From positions 1-63,203 of the forward strand of contig NZ_FNPG01000021.1 in NCBI RefSeq assembly GCF_900107245.1: a DNA stretch of 63,203 bases, given 5' to 3'. A program made the translations under genes and the position numbers. The stretch is from Lachnobacterium bovis DSM 14045. Lineage in GTDB: Bacteria; Bacillota; Clostridia; Lachnospirales; Lachnospiraceae. Within the stretch, counting starts at the first letter, position 1. Each line of letters begins with the position of its first letter. A model generated the notes under the pieces. It made no database searches and was not told where the DNA came from. It saw only the letters and a program-made list of their open reading frames with translations. This document shows positions 9,369 through 17,593 of this stretch, piece by piece.

Positions 9369-10439
9369 CTATTGTAAAACAATTGTACCACCACATAAAA
9401 CATGACCGTCTTCATAGAATACTGCTGATTGTCCAGGTGTAAAAGCTCTCTGTGGTTCATTAAATGTACATTTTATTTTGCTATCTGTAACTGGTTCTAT
9501 AATACATTCCGATCCTTTATGTGAGTATCTTATTTTTCCAATTGTATTATATGGTCCTGTCAAATTTGAAATTGCCATAAAATTAACATTCTCTACATAG
9601 CAAACTTTTGAAAACAAATCATCCGACTGACAAACTACAACTTCATTTGTTTCTGGTCGAATCTCTTTTACAAATAATGGAGTAGCTGCTGTAATTCCTA
9701 AGCCCTTCCTTTGACCTATTGTATAATGTATTATTCCTTTGTGTTCTCCTAATACATTTCCATTCAAATCTACAAAATCACCTTTTTCAAAAGTTTGTTT
9801 TGTTTCTTTTTCTATAAAAGAAGCGTAGTCACCGTCTTTTATGAAGCAAATATCCTGACTATCTTTTTTATCTGCCACAGGAATGTTTACTTCTTCTGCT
9901 ATTTCTCTAATTCTTGTTTTTTCATATTCACCTAATGGCAACAATGTTTTCTGCAACTGCTCTTGTGTTAAATTATATAAAGCATATGTTTGATCTTTTT
10001 GAGCAGTCTTAGAATTCTTGATTACATATCTTCCATTTTCTAATTGCTCTATTTTGGCATAATGGCCTGTTGCCACATAATCTGCGCCAAACTTTTCTGC
10101 TGCAGTAAATAATGCTTTCCATTTTATCGCTCTATTGCATACAACACAAGGATTTGGCGTTCTTGCATTTTTATATTCATCAATAAAGTAATTAATTACC
10201 TCTTTACGGAATTCTTCGTGGAAATCTACTACATAATGTTCTATTCCAATTGCTTGTGCTACTCTTTTTGCATCATTTATTATTAGCTCATCCGAACTTT
10301 GAGATAAAATATCATCTTTAGAATCATCCCATGTTCGCATTGTCATGCCAATTACTTCGTATCCTTGTTCTTTTAAAAGGTACGAAGTTACTGATGAATC
10401 AACTCCACCTGACAATCCTACTATTACTTTCTTTTTCAA
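9369..10439 (-). CDS. mnmA: tRNA-specific 2-thiouridylase MnmA, TTG start
   Basis: Puts sulfur on U34 of tRNA-Lys, -Glu and -Gln. The 356-residue protein has the PP-loop (GLSGGVDSSV, 8-17), the catalytic cysteine pair in NPCVVCNR and DSQDICFIKDGDY, and the ATP/tRNA-binding ATGHYAKIE segment. The start codon is TTG (10437-10439) preceded by GGAGAGG; no ATG is available nearby. It lies between the Rrf2 regulator and cysK. No cysteine desulfurase gene, which must supply the sulfur, is adjacent. Confidence 0.95.
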   Translation of the reverse strand: MKKKVIVGLSGGVDSSVTSYLLKEQGYEVIGMTMRTWDDSKDDILSQSSDELIINDAKRVAQAIGIEHYVVDFHEEFRKEVINYFIDEYKNARTPNPCVVCNRAIKWKALFTAAEKFGADYVATGHYAKIEQLENGRYVIKNSKTAQKDQTYALYNLTQEQLQKTLLPLGEYEKTRIREIAEEVNIPVADKKDSQDICFIKDGDYASFIEKETKQTFEKGDFVDLNGNVLGEHKGIIHYTIGQRKGLGITAATPLFVKEIRPETNEVVVCQSDDLFSKVCYVENVNFMAISNLTGPYNTIGKIRYSHKGSECIIEPVTDSKIKCTFNEPQRAFTPGQSAVFYEDGHVLCGGTIVLQ

Positions 10440-10480
10440 TATTATTTCCTCTCCATCTATTCGAAATATATTTATATTAT

Positions 10481-10540
10481 TGTATTTTGTACGATTTTTA
10501 CAATTAAACCATAAAAAAATGTATATTTGTACAATTTTTA
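10481..10540 (-). promoter_or_regulatory. Direct repeat upstream of mnmA, candidate Rrf2 operator
   Basis: Two near-identical ~20-base elements, with the shared core TGTAnnnTTGTACnATTTTTA, lie at 10481-10500 and 10520-10540, four helical turns apart, between the Rrf2-family gene and mnmA. Position and near-identity suggest protein binding sites. The binding protein is an inference. Confidence 0.4.
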
Positions 10541-10544
10541 TAAT

Positions 10545-10970
10545 TTAGTTATTCTTTTTTTTAAAATAGGTATCTACCAAGTCCTGAAGCGTTATATTGT
10601 CTACAACATTTTTTACTGCTTCATTAATCTTCATATATACGAATGAAGTAACGCATTTATCTGCTCTTTCGCATACTAATTCATCATCTTCTATACATGA
10701 AACCGGCGCTAACGATCCTTCTGTTATTCTTAAAATTCTACCTACTGTGCACTCTTTAGGATCAACATTTAGCAAATATCCGCCTTGTGCTCCCCTGATA
10801 CTTCGCACACACCCTGCTTTATTAAGTATAGATATAATTTGTTCTAGATACTTATCAGAAATATTTTGTCTTTTTGCAACATCTTTCAAACTAATTGGAT
10901 GACCGTCTGAATGTACTGCTATGTCTACCATAAGCCTTAACGCATATCTTCCTTTTGTAGAGATTTTCAT
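10545..10970 (-). CDS. Rrf2-family transcriptional regulator (IscR/CymR-like)
   Basis: A 141-residue winged-helix regulator beginning MKISTKGRYALRLMVDIA, the family signature, with the DNA-binding helix ISDKYLEQIISILNKAGCV. It has three cysteines in C-IEDDELV-C-ERADK-C, the placement that holds an Fe-S cluster in IscR; CymR, which senses cysteine through a CysK partner, lacks a cluster. Because cysK lies two genes downstream, a CymR-like sulfur role and an IscR-like role are both open. Good Shine-Dalgarno (GGAGG). Confidence 0.9.
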   Translation of the reverse strand: MKISTKGRYALRLMVDIAVHSDGHPISLKDVAKRQNISDKYLEQIISILNKAGCVRSIRGAQGGYLLNVDPKECTVGRILRITEGSLAPVSCIEDDELVCERADKCVTSFVYMKINEAVKNVVDNITLQDLVDTYFKKKNN

Positions 10971-10987
10971 TTCAATTCCTCCATTTC

Positions 10988-11024
10988 ATAGTAAAATACT
11001 ATCTTTTATTTTCTACCATGTCAA
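10988..11024 (-). promoter_or_regulatory. Promoter of the Rrf2 gene with overlapping palindrome
   Basis: TTGACA (11019-11024), a 17-bp spacer and TAGTAT (10996-11001) form the promoter. The perfect inverted repeat ATAGTA-TTT-TACTAT (10988-11002) covers the -10 box, a position suited to autorepression by the encoded regulator. Confidence 0.65.
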
Positions 11025-11041
11025 TAGACTTTATACTTGAC

Positions 11042-11920
11042 TCATTTTGTCATTTTAGAGGCAGAATTAGCTAAAACTAAATGTTTTATCATATCCATTG
11101 TTAAACTTATAGTTTCTAGCTCATCAGGATTTATTTTATCCATATCTACCCACATTGCAACAGATAATTCTAGTTCGTCTTTTAAAATTTTGTCTGTCCC
11201 ATCTAATTCACATATAAATCCTGCTAGTATATTATCGGCCAATCCCCATGGTTGTGATTTATAATATTGGATATTTTTTACTTTAAGACCGACTTCCTCC
11301 ATCACTTCTCTTTTAACGGTCTCTTCTAGGCTTTCACCAATTTCGTTAAAGCCTGCTACTAATGCATAATTCTTATATTCACGTCCTCTATATTTTGTTA
11401 ATAAAATTCTGTTTTTATCTACAATTGCCACAATTACAGCTGGAGCAATTTTAGGAAAAACTTCATTACCACATTTTTTACATTTTAACATTCTCAATTT
11501 TGAATCGTGCAACATTTCACAACCGCATTTTCCACAAAATCTATTAATTTCATACCACCCATTCAAATGTAAAGCGGTAAGTGATGCAAAAGCGTACTCT
11601 TTTGGTAAAGTATTTCTAAAATAATGTCTCTTTTTAAACTTTAATCCTAAATCTTTTAACTCATCAACCTGGTCATCTTCTACGTAAACTCTGAAAAAAG
11701 AAACCCCATCTAAGGCGAATAAATAGGTATATGAGCATATATGATCTTTTACTTTTTTGTAGTGTGGAAATTTAATTTCGATTTTATTGATAGACTCGTC
11801 GACTGTTTGTTCATAAATTGCCAAATGATTATTGTTAAAGAATAAAATTAAACTATCATCTTCTGGTGTTGCATCCAAATACTGATTATTAAAATTATGT
11901 GGTTCAATGTCTTGTATCAT
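11042..11920 (-). CDS. nudC: NAD(+)/NADH pyrophosphatase-type Nudix hydrolase (NudC-like)
   Basis: A 292-residue enzyme with an N-terminal domain, a zinc ribbon (CGKCG...CKKCG, middle of the protein), and a Nudix box of the form GX5EX7REUXEEXGU (GFNEIGESLEETVKREVMEEVGL split over ~205-227). The SQPWGLADN stretch after the box corresponds to the SQPWPFP signature of NudC, which cleaves NAD(H) and can remove NAD caps from RNA. The ATG at 11918-11920 is preferred because GAGGG precedes it; an earlier in-frame ATG 11 codons upstream is possible. It lies between SRP RNA and the Rrf2 regulator. Confidence 0.88.
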   Translation of the reverse strand: MIQDIEPHNFNNQYLDATPEDDSLILFFNNNHLAIYEQTVDESINKIEIKFPHYKKVKDHICSYTYLFALDGVSFFRVYVEDDQVDELKDLGLKFKKRHYFRNTLPKEYAFASLTALHLNGWYEINRFCGKCGCEMLHDSKLRMLKCKKCGNEVFPKIAPAVIVAIVDKNRILLTKYRGREYKNYALVAGFNEIGESLEETVKREVMEEVGLKVKNIQYYKSQPWGLADNILAGFICELDGTDKILKDELELSVAMWVDMDKINPDELETISLTMDMIKHLVLANSASKMTK

Positions 11921-12005
11921 TTTTCCCTCATTTCTACGCTTACGCGCATACAAACTATTAACTATTTACTGTTTTATATTACGTTGTTTTTCTTTAAATA
12001 AAAAA

Positions 12006-12268
12006 CGAGCGCTTCACTTCGAATCTATACACTAGACCGTTACCTCTACAGTTAACTCCGCCCAGGCACCCTCACGACACATAAAAGGTTCCACTTATGG
12101 CTGCTGCATTCCTGCCCTGACCCGGTTCATGGATTTCTATTGCGTAAGACCCAAGCTTCATCGCCACTTATAGAGGGCGTCTCTAACATATACAACCCTC
12201 TGCGAAGCATCACCCCAACTATAGCGGATTGTTGGTTCAAGGTACCGCTAACACCCCGGCTGCTCGGA
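12006..12268 (-). ncRNA. ffs: Signal recognition particle RNA, large Gram-positive type
   Basis: The minus strand contains the SRP54-binding hairpin GGGTCAGGGCAGGAATGCAG (around 12100-12120) and the Alu-domain start GAGCAGCCGGGGTG near 12266. The 5' CGAGC and 3' GCTCG ends pair to close the ~263-nt molecule, and a T run at 12001-12005 terminates it. This is the long Bacillus/Clostridium form with an Alu domain. Confidence 0.95.
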
Positions 12269-12273
12269 TTTTA

Positions 12274-12303
12274 ATTATAATATATAATATCCTCTATTGT
12301 CAA
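12274..12303 (-). promoter_or_regulatory. Promoter of the SRP RNA gene
   Basis: TTGACA (12298-12303), an 18-bp spacer and TATAAT (12274-12279), both perfect, end 6-8 bases before the 5' end of SRP RNA. Confidence 0.88.
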
Positions 12304-12340
12304 CCATTATACGTCTATATTCTATATTTTTTTAATATTG

Positions 12341-12829
12341 CTACTTATTTTTTTCTTTCGTTTTTTTCTTTTTATTTTTTCGTAATTCTTTGAAAAAATC
12401 TGTTAATAATTGGCTACACTCTTCTTGAAGAACTCCCTTTTGAATCTCAACCTGATGATTAAACTGGCTCATCTGTAACAAATTAATTACCGATCCCGCA
12501 CAACCTGCCTTAGGATTCATTGAACCTATAACTATTTTATTTAATCTAGATTGAACAATTGCGCCAGCGCACATTTGACAAGGTTCTAAAGTTACATACA
12601 TCGTGCAGTCTTCTAAACGCCAATCTCCTGTTTTTTTACATGCTTTTTTTATTGCGCTTATTTCTGCATGCTCTAATACACATCCTTTAGAATTTCTTTT
12701 ATTATATCCGCGAGCTATTATTTTTTCATTTTGTACTATCACACATCCTATTGGAACTTCGTTAATTTTCTGTGCTTTTTTAGCCTGTTTTATAGCTTCC
12801 GCCATGTATTTCTCATCTTTTGTATACAT
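12341..12829 (-). CDS. tadA: tRNA-specific adenosine deaminase TadA
   Basis: Deaminates A34 to inosine in tRNA-Arg(ACG). The 162-residue protein has the zinc/catalytic motifs HAE (in LEHAEISAI, ~53-61) and PCQMC (in TLEPCQMCAGAIV, ~80-92), the usual cytidine-deaminase fold order and length. The C-terminus is a long Lys-rich tail. It directly precedes SRP RNA on the same strand, a neighbourhood also common in other Firmicutes. Confidence 0.95.
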   Translation of the reverse strand: MYTKDEKYMAEAIKQAKKAQKINEVPIGCVIVQNEKIIARGYNKRNSKGCVLEHAEISAIKKACKKTGDWRLEDCTMYVTLEPCQMCAGAIVQSRLNKIVIGSMNPKAGCAGSVINLLQMSQFNHQVEIQKGVLQEECSQLLTDFFKELRKNKKKKTKEKNK

Positions 12830-12983
12830 TATTCTTCCTCATTGTTAATAGACTTTTCAATTTAAATTAATTATCATATTAATATAGATTTAATTATACA
12901 TTTGTTTAATACGATATACTCTATATCATTATACATTGATATAAGCGGAAATAAAACTATAACATTGCAAAGGATGGACTGCT

Positions 12984-13541
12984 ATGCTATTTCAATATGA
13001 AACTGAAAGATTAGTCCTTAGGGTTTGCAGGACTGATGAAGCTAAACATATTCTTGATTTTTATTTAAAAGATAAAGATTTATTTGAAAAATATGAACCT
13101 GAAAGAATGCCAAACTTTTATACTGTAAATTATCAAAAAAAAGTTCTCAAATGGGAACACTCACTATTGCTGAAGCTAGAGGCTGTGCGATTTTATGTTT
13201 TTTTAAAAAAGGATCCACATAAAATTATTGGTACTGTGTGTTATCACCGAATTGAAAAAAGTATTTATCAAAGTTGTGAAGTCGGGTATAAATTTTCAAG
13301 CGAATTTCAACATCATGGATATGCCTTAGAATCTCTTATGACTTTAAATGATATTATTTTTAATGATTTGCATTTACACAGGATCGAGGCTAAAGTTATG
13401 CCATGCAATACAGCTTCTATTAATTTATTGGAAAAACTTGGTTTTTACAAAGAAGGATTAAACCGAAAATGTATATACCTTCATAACAAATGGGAAGACC
13501 ATTATTTATATAGTTTAATAAACCCTTTAGAAAATTTTTAA
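12984..13541 (+). CDS. GNAT-family N-acetyltransferase (RimJ/RimL type)
   Basis: A 185-residue acetyltransferase with the RimJ-like opening ETERLVLRV, the central strand IIGTVCYHRIEKSIYQSCEVGYKF, the acetyl-CoA binding region FQHHGYALESLMTLND, and the C-terminal NTASINLLEKLGFYKEG signature. Substrate cannot be told: members acetylate ribosomal protein N-termini, antibiotics or small amines. Transcribed alone on the plus strand, divergent from tadA, with the Shine-Dalgarno AAAGGA. Confidence 0.88.
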   Translation: MLFQYETERLVLRVCRTDEAKHILDFYLKDKDLFEKYEPERMPNFYTVNYQKKVLKWEHSLLLKLEAVRFYVFLKKDPHKIIGTVCYHRIEKSIYQSCEVGYKFSSEFQHHGYALESLMTLNDIIFNDLHLHRIEAKVMPCNTASINLLEKLGFYKEGLNRKCIYLHNKWEDHYLYSLINPLENF

Positions 13542-13549
13542 ATATAGAT

Positions 13550-13597
13550 TTGACATTTTATAAATATGTGATATATTAATACTAGTAATGATTACTA
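13550..13597 (+). promoter_or_regulatory. Rubrerythrin promoter with PerR-like operator
   Basis: TTGACA (13550-13555), a 16-bp spacer and TATATT (13572-13577) are followed at once by a perfect 15-bp 7-1-7 inverted repeat, TAGTAAT-G-ATTACTA (13583-13597). It matches 10 of 14 defined positions of the PerR consensus TTATAATnATTATAA and covers the expected transcription start, as for a peroxide-responsive repressor. Confidence 0.65.
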
Positions 13598-13687
13598 TTT
13601 TTATCAAGTAATTATTATGCATTAAGTTTTTTAACATTTTTTATATGCGTTATAAAACGCTAATTTTTATTATAGGAGGTAAAGTTT

Positions 13688-14233
13688 ATGGCTAAATGGG
13701 TTTGTTCAGTATGTGGTTATGTTCATGAGGGAGATGAACCACCAGAAAAATGTCCCGTATGTAATGCTCCAGACACAAAATTTGTAAAACAAGATGATAA
13801 TCGTACATGGGCTTCAGAACATGTTGTTGGTGTTGCAGGCGGTGCAAGTGATGATATCATCGAAGATTTACGCGCTAACTTCAATGGTGAATGCTCTGAA
13901 GTTGGTATGTATTTAGCAATGGCTCGTGTTGCTATGCGTGAGGGATATCCTGAAATTGGCATGTATTATGAAAAAGCTGCTTACGAAGAAGCAGAACATG
14001 CTGCTAAATTTGCTGAATTATTAGGAGAAGTAGTAACTAATTCAACAAAGAAAAATCTTGAAATGCGTGTCGAAGCTGAACACGGTGCTACAATGGGCAA
14101 AACAGATCTTGCAAAACGTGCAAAAGCAGCTAATCTTGACGCAATTCATGATACTGTTCATGAGATGGCCAGAGACGAAGCTAGACACGGAAAAGCTTTT
14201 GAGGGATTATTAAAGAGATATTTTGGTGAATAA
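13688..14233 (+). CDS. rbr: Reverse rubrerythrin (peroxidase)
   Basis: Non-haem iron peroxidase that reduces H2O2 and helps anaerobes survive oxygen. The 181-residue protein has the rubredoxin domain at the N-terminus ([20 protein letters not shown], 6-25) and the ferritin-like di-iron domain behind it (Glu ligands in [41 protein letters not shown]). This is the reverse order seen in clostridial revRbr. Strong Shine-Dalgarno (AGGAGG). The operator upstream suggests PerR control. Confidence 0.95.
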   Translation: MAKWVCSVCGYVHEGDEPPEKCPVCNAPDTKFVKQDDNRTWASEHVVGVAGGASDDIIEDLRANFNGECSEVGMYLAMARVAMREGYPEIGMYYEKAAYEEAEHAAKFAELLGEVVTNSTKKNLEMRVEAEHGATMGKTDLAKRAKAANLDAIHDTVHEMARDEARHGKAFEGLLKRYFGE

Positions 14234-14368
14234 TTTATTTATTCGATCATTTTTATAACTGTTTTCTTAATAAAGCAGGAATTTTTCATCACAGAATGCT
14301 GCAATTTTCTCCATTACGATAAAAGTATTTGAGAACAATTGCAGTAATTCTCGTGGTTGTTCTCTTGC

Positions 14369-14412
14369 AAAAAAAGAACTTGTAAAGCTTATAAACTCTA
14401 CAAGTTCTTTTA
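14369..14412 (-). terminator. Terminator behind tRNA-Ser
   Basis: A perfect 12-bp stem, AAAGAACTTGTA (14373-14384) with TACAAGTTCTTT (14399-14410), is followed on the minus strand by seven T. It may also serve as a weaker terminator for the converging rubrerythrin transcript. Confidence 0.85.
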
Positions 14413-14419
14413 ATGTTAA

Positions 14420-14505
14420 CGCAGGGGGTGGGATTCGAACCCACGTGCCCTTGCGGACAAACGGTTTTCAAGACCGCCTCGTTATGACCACTTCGATACC
14501 CCTGC
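14420..14505 (-). tRNA. tRNA-Ser (anticodon UGA)
   Basis: The 7-bp acceptor stem GCAGGGG/CCCCTGC closes an 86-nt RNA with a long variable arm. The anticodon stem-loop reads GCGGTCTTGAAAACCGT with TGA at the anticodon, and the T arm is GTGGGTTCGAATCCCAC. The discriminator base is G73, as in serine tRNAs. CCA is not encoded. Confidence 0.97.
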
Positions 14506-14686
14506 ATCTATTCAATTTGTCACTCGACACAAATTATATTACCACAACGCATGGGCATTGTCAACTTAATTTTATATTTTTTTATAAATTATTTCATTTG
14601 TAGTTTTTTGAGGATTAAAGTATTATTTCAACCGTTTATCCTGATTGCCTAGTTTGATAATTCTTTATTCTCATTCTGATTGATTA

Positions 14687-15319
14687 TTACTTCTTATCAT
14701 CTAGCTTTGCAAACTGTTTATCTAAAACTCTTACTCTGCCTTGTCCATCATCATTTACATCTACTATTGTAACTGAGCAGTTAGGTGGTATCTGACCTCT
14801 CCATACGTCTTCCTTATCAGTATAGAAATTGCATAAGAAACAACGACTTGCTGCACCATGTGATGAAATCAAAATATTCTTATCTTTATATTCTGGATTT
14901 TCAATCAAAGATTTATAAAAATCTTTTGTTCTTTCTATAACGTCTTGGAATGATTCACCATGTGGTGGTCTGTTACATTTTAACGGTTTGTTATAAAATT
15001 TGTGAAGAAAATCAGCTGGGATTACTTCACTCTCGCCGTCTAAAACACTTTCTCCCTCGTAGTCGCCAAAAGAAATTTCTTCTATTCTTTCATCTATTAT
15101 CATTGGAATATTTCTTCCTACTGTAATTAATTCAGCTGTCTGTCTAGCTCTTTTTAATGGGCTAGAAATCACTAAATCTATAGGGACTTCTAACATTGCC
15201 TCTCCTGTTTTAGCAGCAAGCTCTAAACCATTCTCATTAAGTGGAATATCCATTCTACCTTGTAATTTTTTTAATTTGTTCCATGGAGTTTGACCATGAC
15301 GTAAAACATATAATGTCAT
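14687..15319 (-). CDS. Histidine phosphatase (phosphoglycerate mutase-like)
   Basis: A 210-residue protein of the histidine phosphatase superfamily. It has the catalytic RHG motif near the N-terminus (LYVLRHGQTPWN), the ISSPLKRARQTAEL segment, the EISFGDYEG acid-base region and the second histidine in ISSHGAASRCFL. It could be a cofactor-dependent phosphoglycerate mutase or a broad-specificity phosphatase; length and sequence favour the latter. The ATG at 15317-15319 is chosen because AAAGGA precedes it; an earlier ATG adds ten residues. A terminator separates it from the helicase gene upstream. Confidence 0.85.
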   Translation of the reverse strand: MTLYVLRHGQTPWNKLKKLQGRMDIPLNENGLELAAKTGEAMLEVPIDLVISSPLKRARQTAELITVGRNIPMIIDERIEEISFGDYEGESVLDGESEVIPADFLHKFYNKPLKCNRPPHGESFQDVIERTKDFYKSLIENPEYKDKNILISSHGAASRCFLCNFYTDKEDVWRGQIPPNCSVTIVDVNDDGQGRVRVLDKQFAKLDDKK

Positions 15320-15381
15320 ATCTAATCCTTTCGTTTTTAATTTTTTCAATGATATTTTAGCATATTTTTCTTAAAAATAGC

Positions 15382-15427
15382 AAAAAAACTAGTAGGTTCT
15401 TTCACGCTCAAACAGAACCTACTAGTT
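15382..15427 (-). terminator. Terminator of the DEAD-box helicase gene
   Basis: A perfect 14-bp stem, AACTAGTAGGTTCT with AGAACCTACTAGTT, is followed by seven T on the minus strand. Confidence 0.9.
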
Positions 15428-15599
15428 AAAATTTGAAACAGTTTATATGAAATACTCCCCAGTACTTCCCCGCTTCACACCTTTTTCAAGGCATTTATAA
15501 ATAATCTCCTGACTTCTTCTCATCTTATATATCGTCATTTTTTATAAAAATTTATACTTCTTTCAGAAAAATTATTTTTTATTTATCTTTTATCCATTT

Positions 15600-17201
15600 T
15601 TATCTTGCATTTGCTGGTTCTACGTTAATAGATTTACCTTTAATCTTTGCTTTTTTCATAGCTTTTAAAACAACTTTAGCATATTCTTTTGGCACCTCAA
15701 CAAATGTATAATTATCATACATATCAATTGCTCCTACTAGCTTGCCTGGAATATTTGCTTCGCCTGCAACAGCTCCTAAGATATCTCCTGGTCTGATTTT
15801 TTGGTTTTTACCGATGTTAACGAATAATCTAACCATACCTTCTTCAGCACCTGTATCTGAGAAATCCCATGAATTTTCTTCTTCAATTTCTTCTTTCGTT
15901 CCTTCCACCATACCTAATGCCTGTTTTAAGAATGCTGCTGCAATATCCATTGATGTATAATCAGATTCATTAACCTGGCTTTCAATGATATCAATCATAT
16001 CATCTAATTTCTCATTATCAATTATTCTTGAAATCTCGTCCATTATCTTTTCTGCTCTAATTTGAGCGATATCTTCTGATGAAGGAATTGCTTTATGTTT
16101 AATTTTTGTCTTACAGTAACGTTGAATATCTTTAAGCTTGTAAACTTCTTTACCTCGTACAAAAGTAAATGCTCTTCCTTCTCGACCGGCTCTGCCTGTA
16201 CGTCCTATTCTATGTACATAATATTCATCATCTTGTGGAATATCGTAGTTAAATACAGCTTCAACATCATCAACGTCAATTCCTCTTGCTGCAACATCAG
16301 TAGCGATTAAAATATCTGTTTTACCTGTTCTAAACTTACGCATAACTCTATCACGTTGAACCTGTTTCATATCTCCGTGTAAACCTTCTGCAAAATATCC
16401 TCTTTGTTTTAATTCTGAAACTAATTCATCAACCATTCTTTTTGTGTTACAAAACACAACAGAAAGTTTTGGATTATAATAATCTAATAATCTTGATAAA
16501 ACATCGATTTTATCGTGTCTTTTTACGTCATAATAATACTGTTCTATATTAGGAACTGTAAGTTCCTTTTTAGTGATTTTGATATGCTTAGCATCGTGCT
16601 GATACTTTCTGGTAATATCCATGATAGGTTTTGGCATTGTAGCAGAGAATAATACTGTCTGTCTGTCTTCTGATGGCATATATTCTAAAATTGTCTCAAT
16701 ATCCTCTCTAAATCCCATATTTAACATTTCATCTGCTTCATCTAAAACAATTGTTTTAATTTCATCACATTTAATTGTTTTTCTTCTAAGGTGATCCATA
16801 ATACGTCCTGGTGTTCCAATTACGATTGACACTCCACCTTTTAAAGCTTTAATTTGGCGGCTAATATCTTGTCCTCCATATACTGGTAAAATCTTTACGC
16901 CATGCATGTATTTTGATAATTTGTGTAATTCTTCTGTAGATTGGATTGCTAATTCTCTAGTTGGTGATAACACGATTGCCTGTGTTTTTTTGATACTTGG
17001 ATCTACTTTTTGTAGTAATGGAATTCCAAATGATGCTGTTTTACCAGTTCCTGTCTGAGCTTGACCGATAACGTCAACTCCACTGATTACGGCTGGAATT
17101 GCCTGACTTTGAATAGGTGTTGCTTCTTCAAATCCCATGTCTTTGATAGCTCTTAAAATTTGAGGTTTTAACTCAAGATCTTCAAATTTAACTGTCTTCA
17201 T
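15600..17201 (-). CDS. DEAD-box ATP-dependent RNA helicase with DbpA-type RNA-binding domain
   Basis: A 533-residue helicase, CshA/DeaD-like. It has the Q motif (TPIQSQAIP), Walker A (AQTGTGKT), PTRELA, DEAD (VLDEADEML), SAT (LFSATMP), and HRIGRTGRAGREG, followed by a linker and a C-terminal DbpA-type RNA-binding fold (VRLFVNIGKNQKIRPGDILGAV... to the end). Such enzymes unwind RNA duplexes during ribosome assembly, RNA decay and cold adaptation. A terminator-like hairpin with a T run lies only 24 bases upstream of the start codon, so transcripts must pass through it. Confidence 0.95.
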   Translation of the reverse strand: MKTVKFEDLELKPQILRAIKDMGFEEATPIQSQAIPAVISGVDVIGQAQTGTGKTASFGIPLLQKVDPSIKKTQAIVLSPTRELAIQSTEELHKLSKYMHGVKILPVYGGQDISRQIKALKGGVSIVIGTPGRIMDHLRRKTIKCDEIKTIVLDEADEMLNMGFREDIETILEYMPSEDRQTVLFSATMPKPIMDITRKYQHDAKHIKITKKELTVPNIEQYYYDVKRHDKIDVLSRLLDYYNPKLSVVFCNTKRMVDELVSELKQRGYFAEGLHGDMKQVQRDRVMRKFRTGKTDILIATDVAARGIDVDDVEAVFNYDIPQDDEYYVHRIGRTGRAGREGRAFTFVRGKEVYKLKDIQRYCKTKIKHKAIPSSEDIAQIRAEKIMDEISRIIDNEKLDDMIDIIESQVNESDYTSMDIAAAFLKQALGMVEGTKEEIEEENSWDFSDTGAEEGMVRLFVNIGKNQKIRPGDILGAVAGEANIPGKLVGAIDMYDNYTFVEVPKEYAKVVLKAMKKAKIKGKSINVEPANAR

Positions 17202-17225
17202 ATATATCCTTTCTTTGTGTATACC

Positions 17226-17254
17226 TAAAAAAAGAACGCTGAATGCAGCGTTCT
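17226..17254 (-). terminator. Terminator or attenuator directly before the helicase start
   Basis: A perfect 9-bp stem, AGAACGCTG-aatg-CAGCGTTCT (17233-17254), is followed on the minus strand by seven T (17226-17232). It ends the upstream GIY-YIG gene group, yet only 24 bases separate it from the helicase ATG, too few for a full promoter plus ribosome site. Confidence 0.85.
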
Positions 17255-17308
17255 AATAACCTGGATTTCTTCGTACTCATATTATTCATATTTAACATTT
17301 CAATTTTA

Positions 17309-17593
17309 TCAATTATTGTATTTTATGTCAAGATTTTTGATAAGGCTTTCCTTCTTGTTTTTAGAATATTGTTTAATATGCCATTCACGACTCATAGCTT
17401 CTTGTTTTGTTGGAAAAGATTCATAATATACTAACTCTACGGGTCGTCTGGCCTTTGTATATTTTGCACCTTTTCCATCGTTATGCGCCTTAATTCTTTT
17501 TGCTAAATTATTAGTCCATCCTGTGTAATACGTACCATCACTGCATCTTACGATATATGTATAATTTAAAGTATTATCTTCTAATTTTTTCAC
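17309..17593 (-). CDS. GIY-YIG nuclease-domain protein (UPF0213/YhbQ type)
   Basis: A 94-residue stand-alone GIY-YIG domain. The motif reads YTYIVRCSDGTYYTGWTNN, followed by RIKAHNDGKGAKYTKARRPVELVYYE with the conserved Arg, and the EAMSREWHIKQ helix carrying the catalytic Glu. Members of this small family are widespread and their role is little known. It overlaps the 3' end of the GGDEF gene by 20 bases, so the two are co-transcribed. Confidence 0.92.
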   Translation of the reverse strand: MKKLEDNTLNYTYIVRCSDGTYYTGWTNNLAKRIKAHNDGKGAKYTKARRPVELVYYESFPTKQEAMSREWHIKQYSKNKKESLIKNLDIKYNN

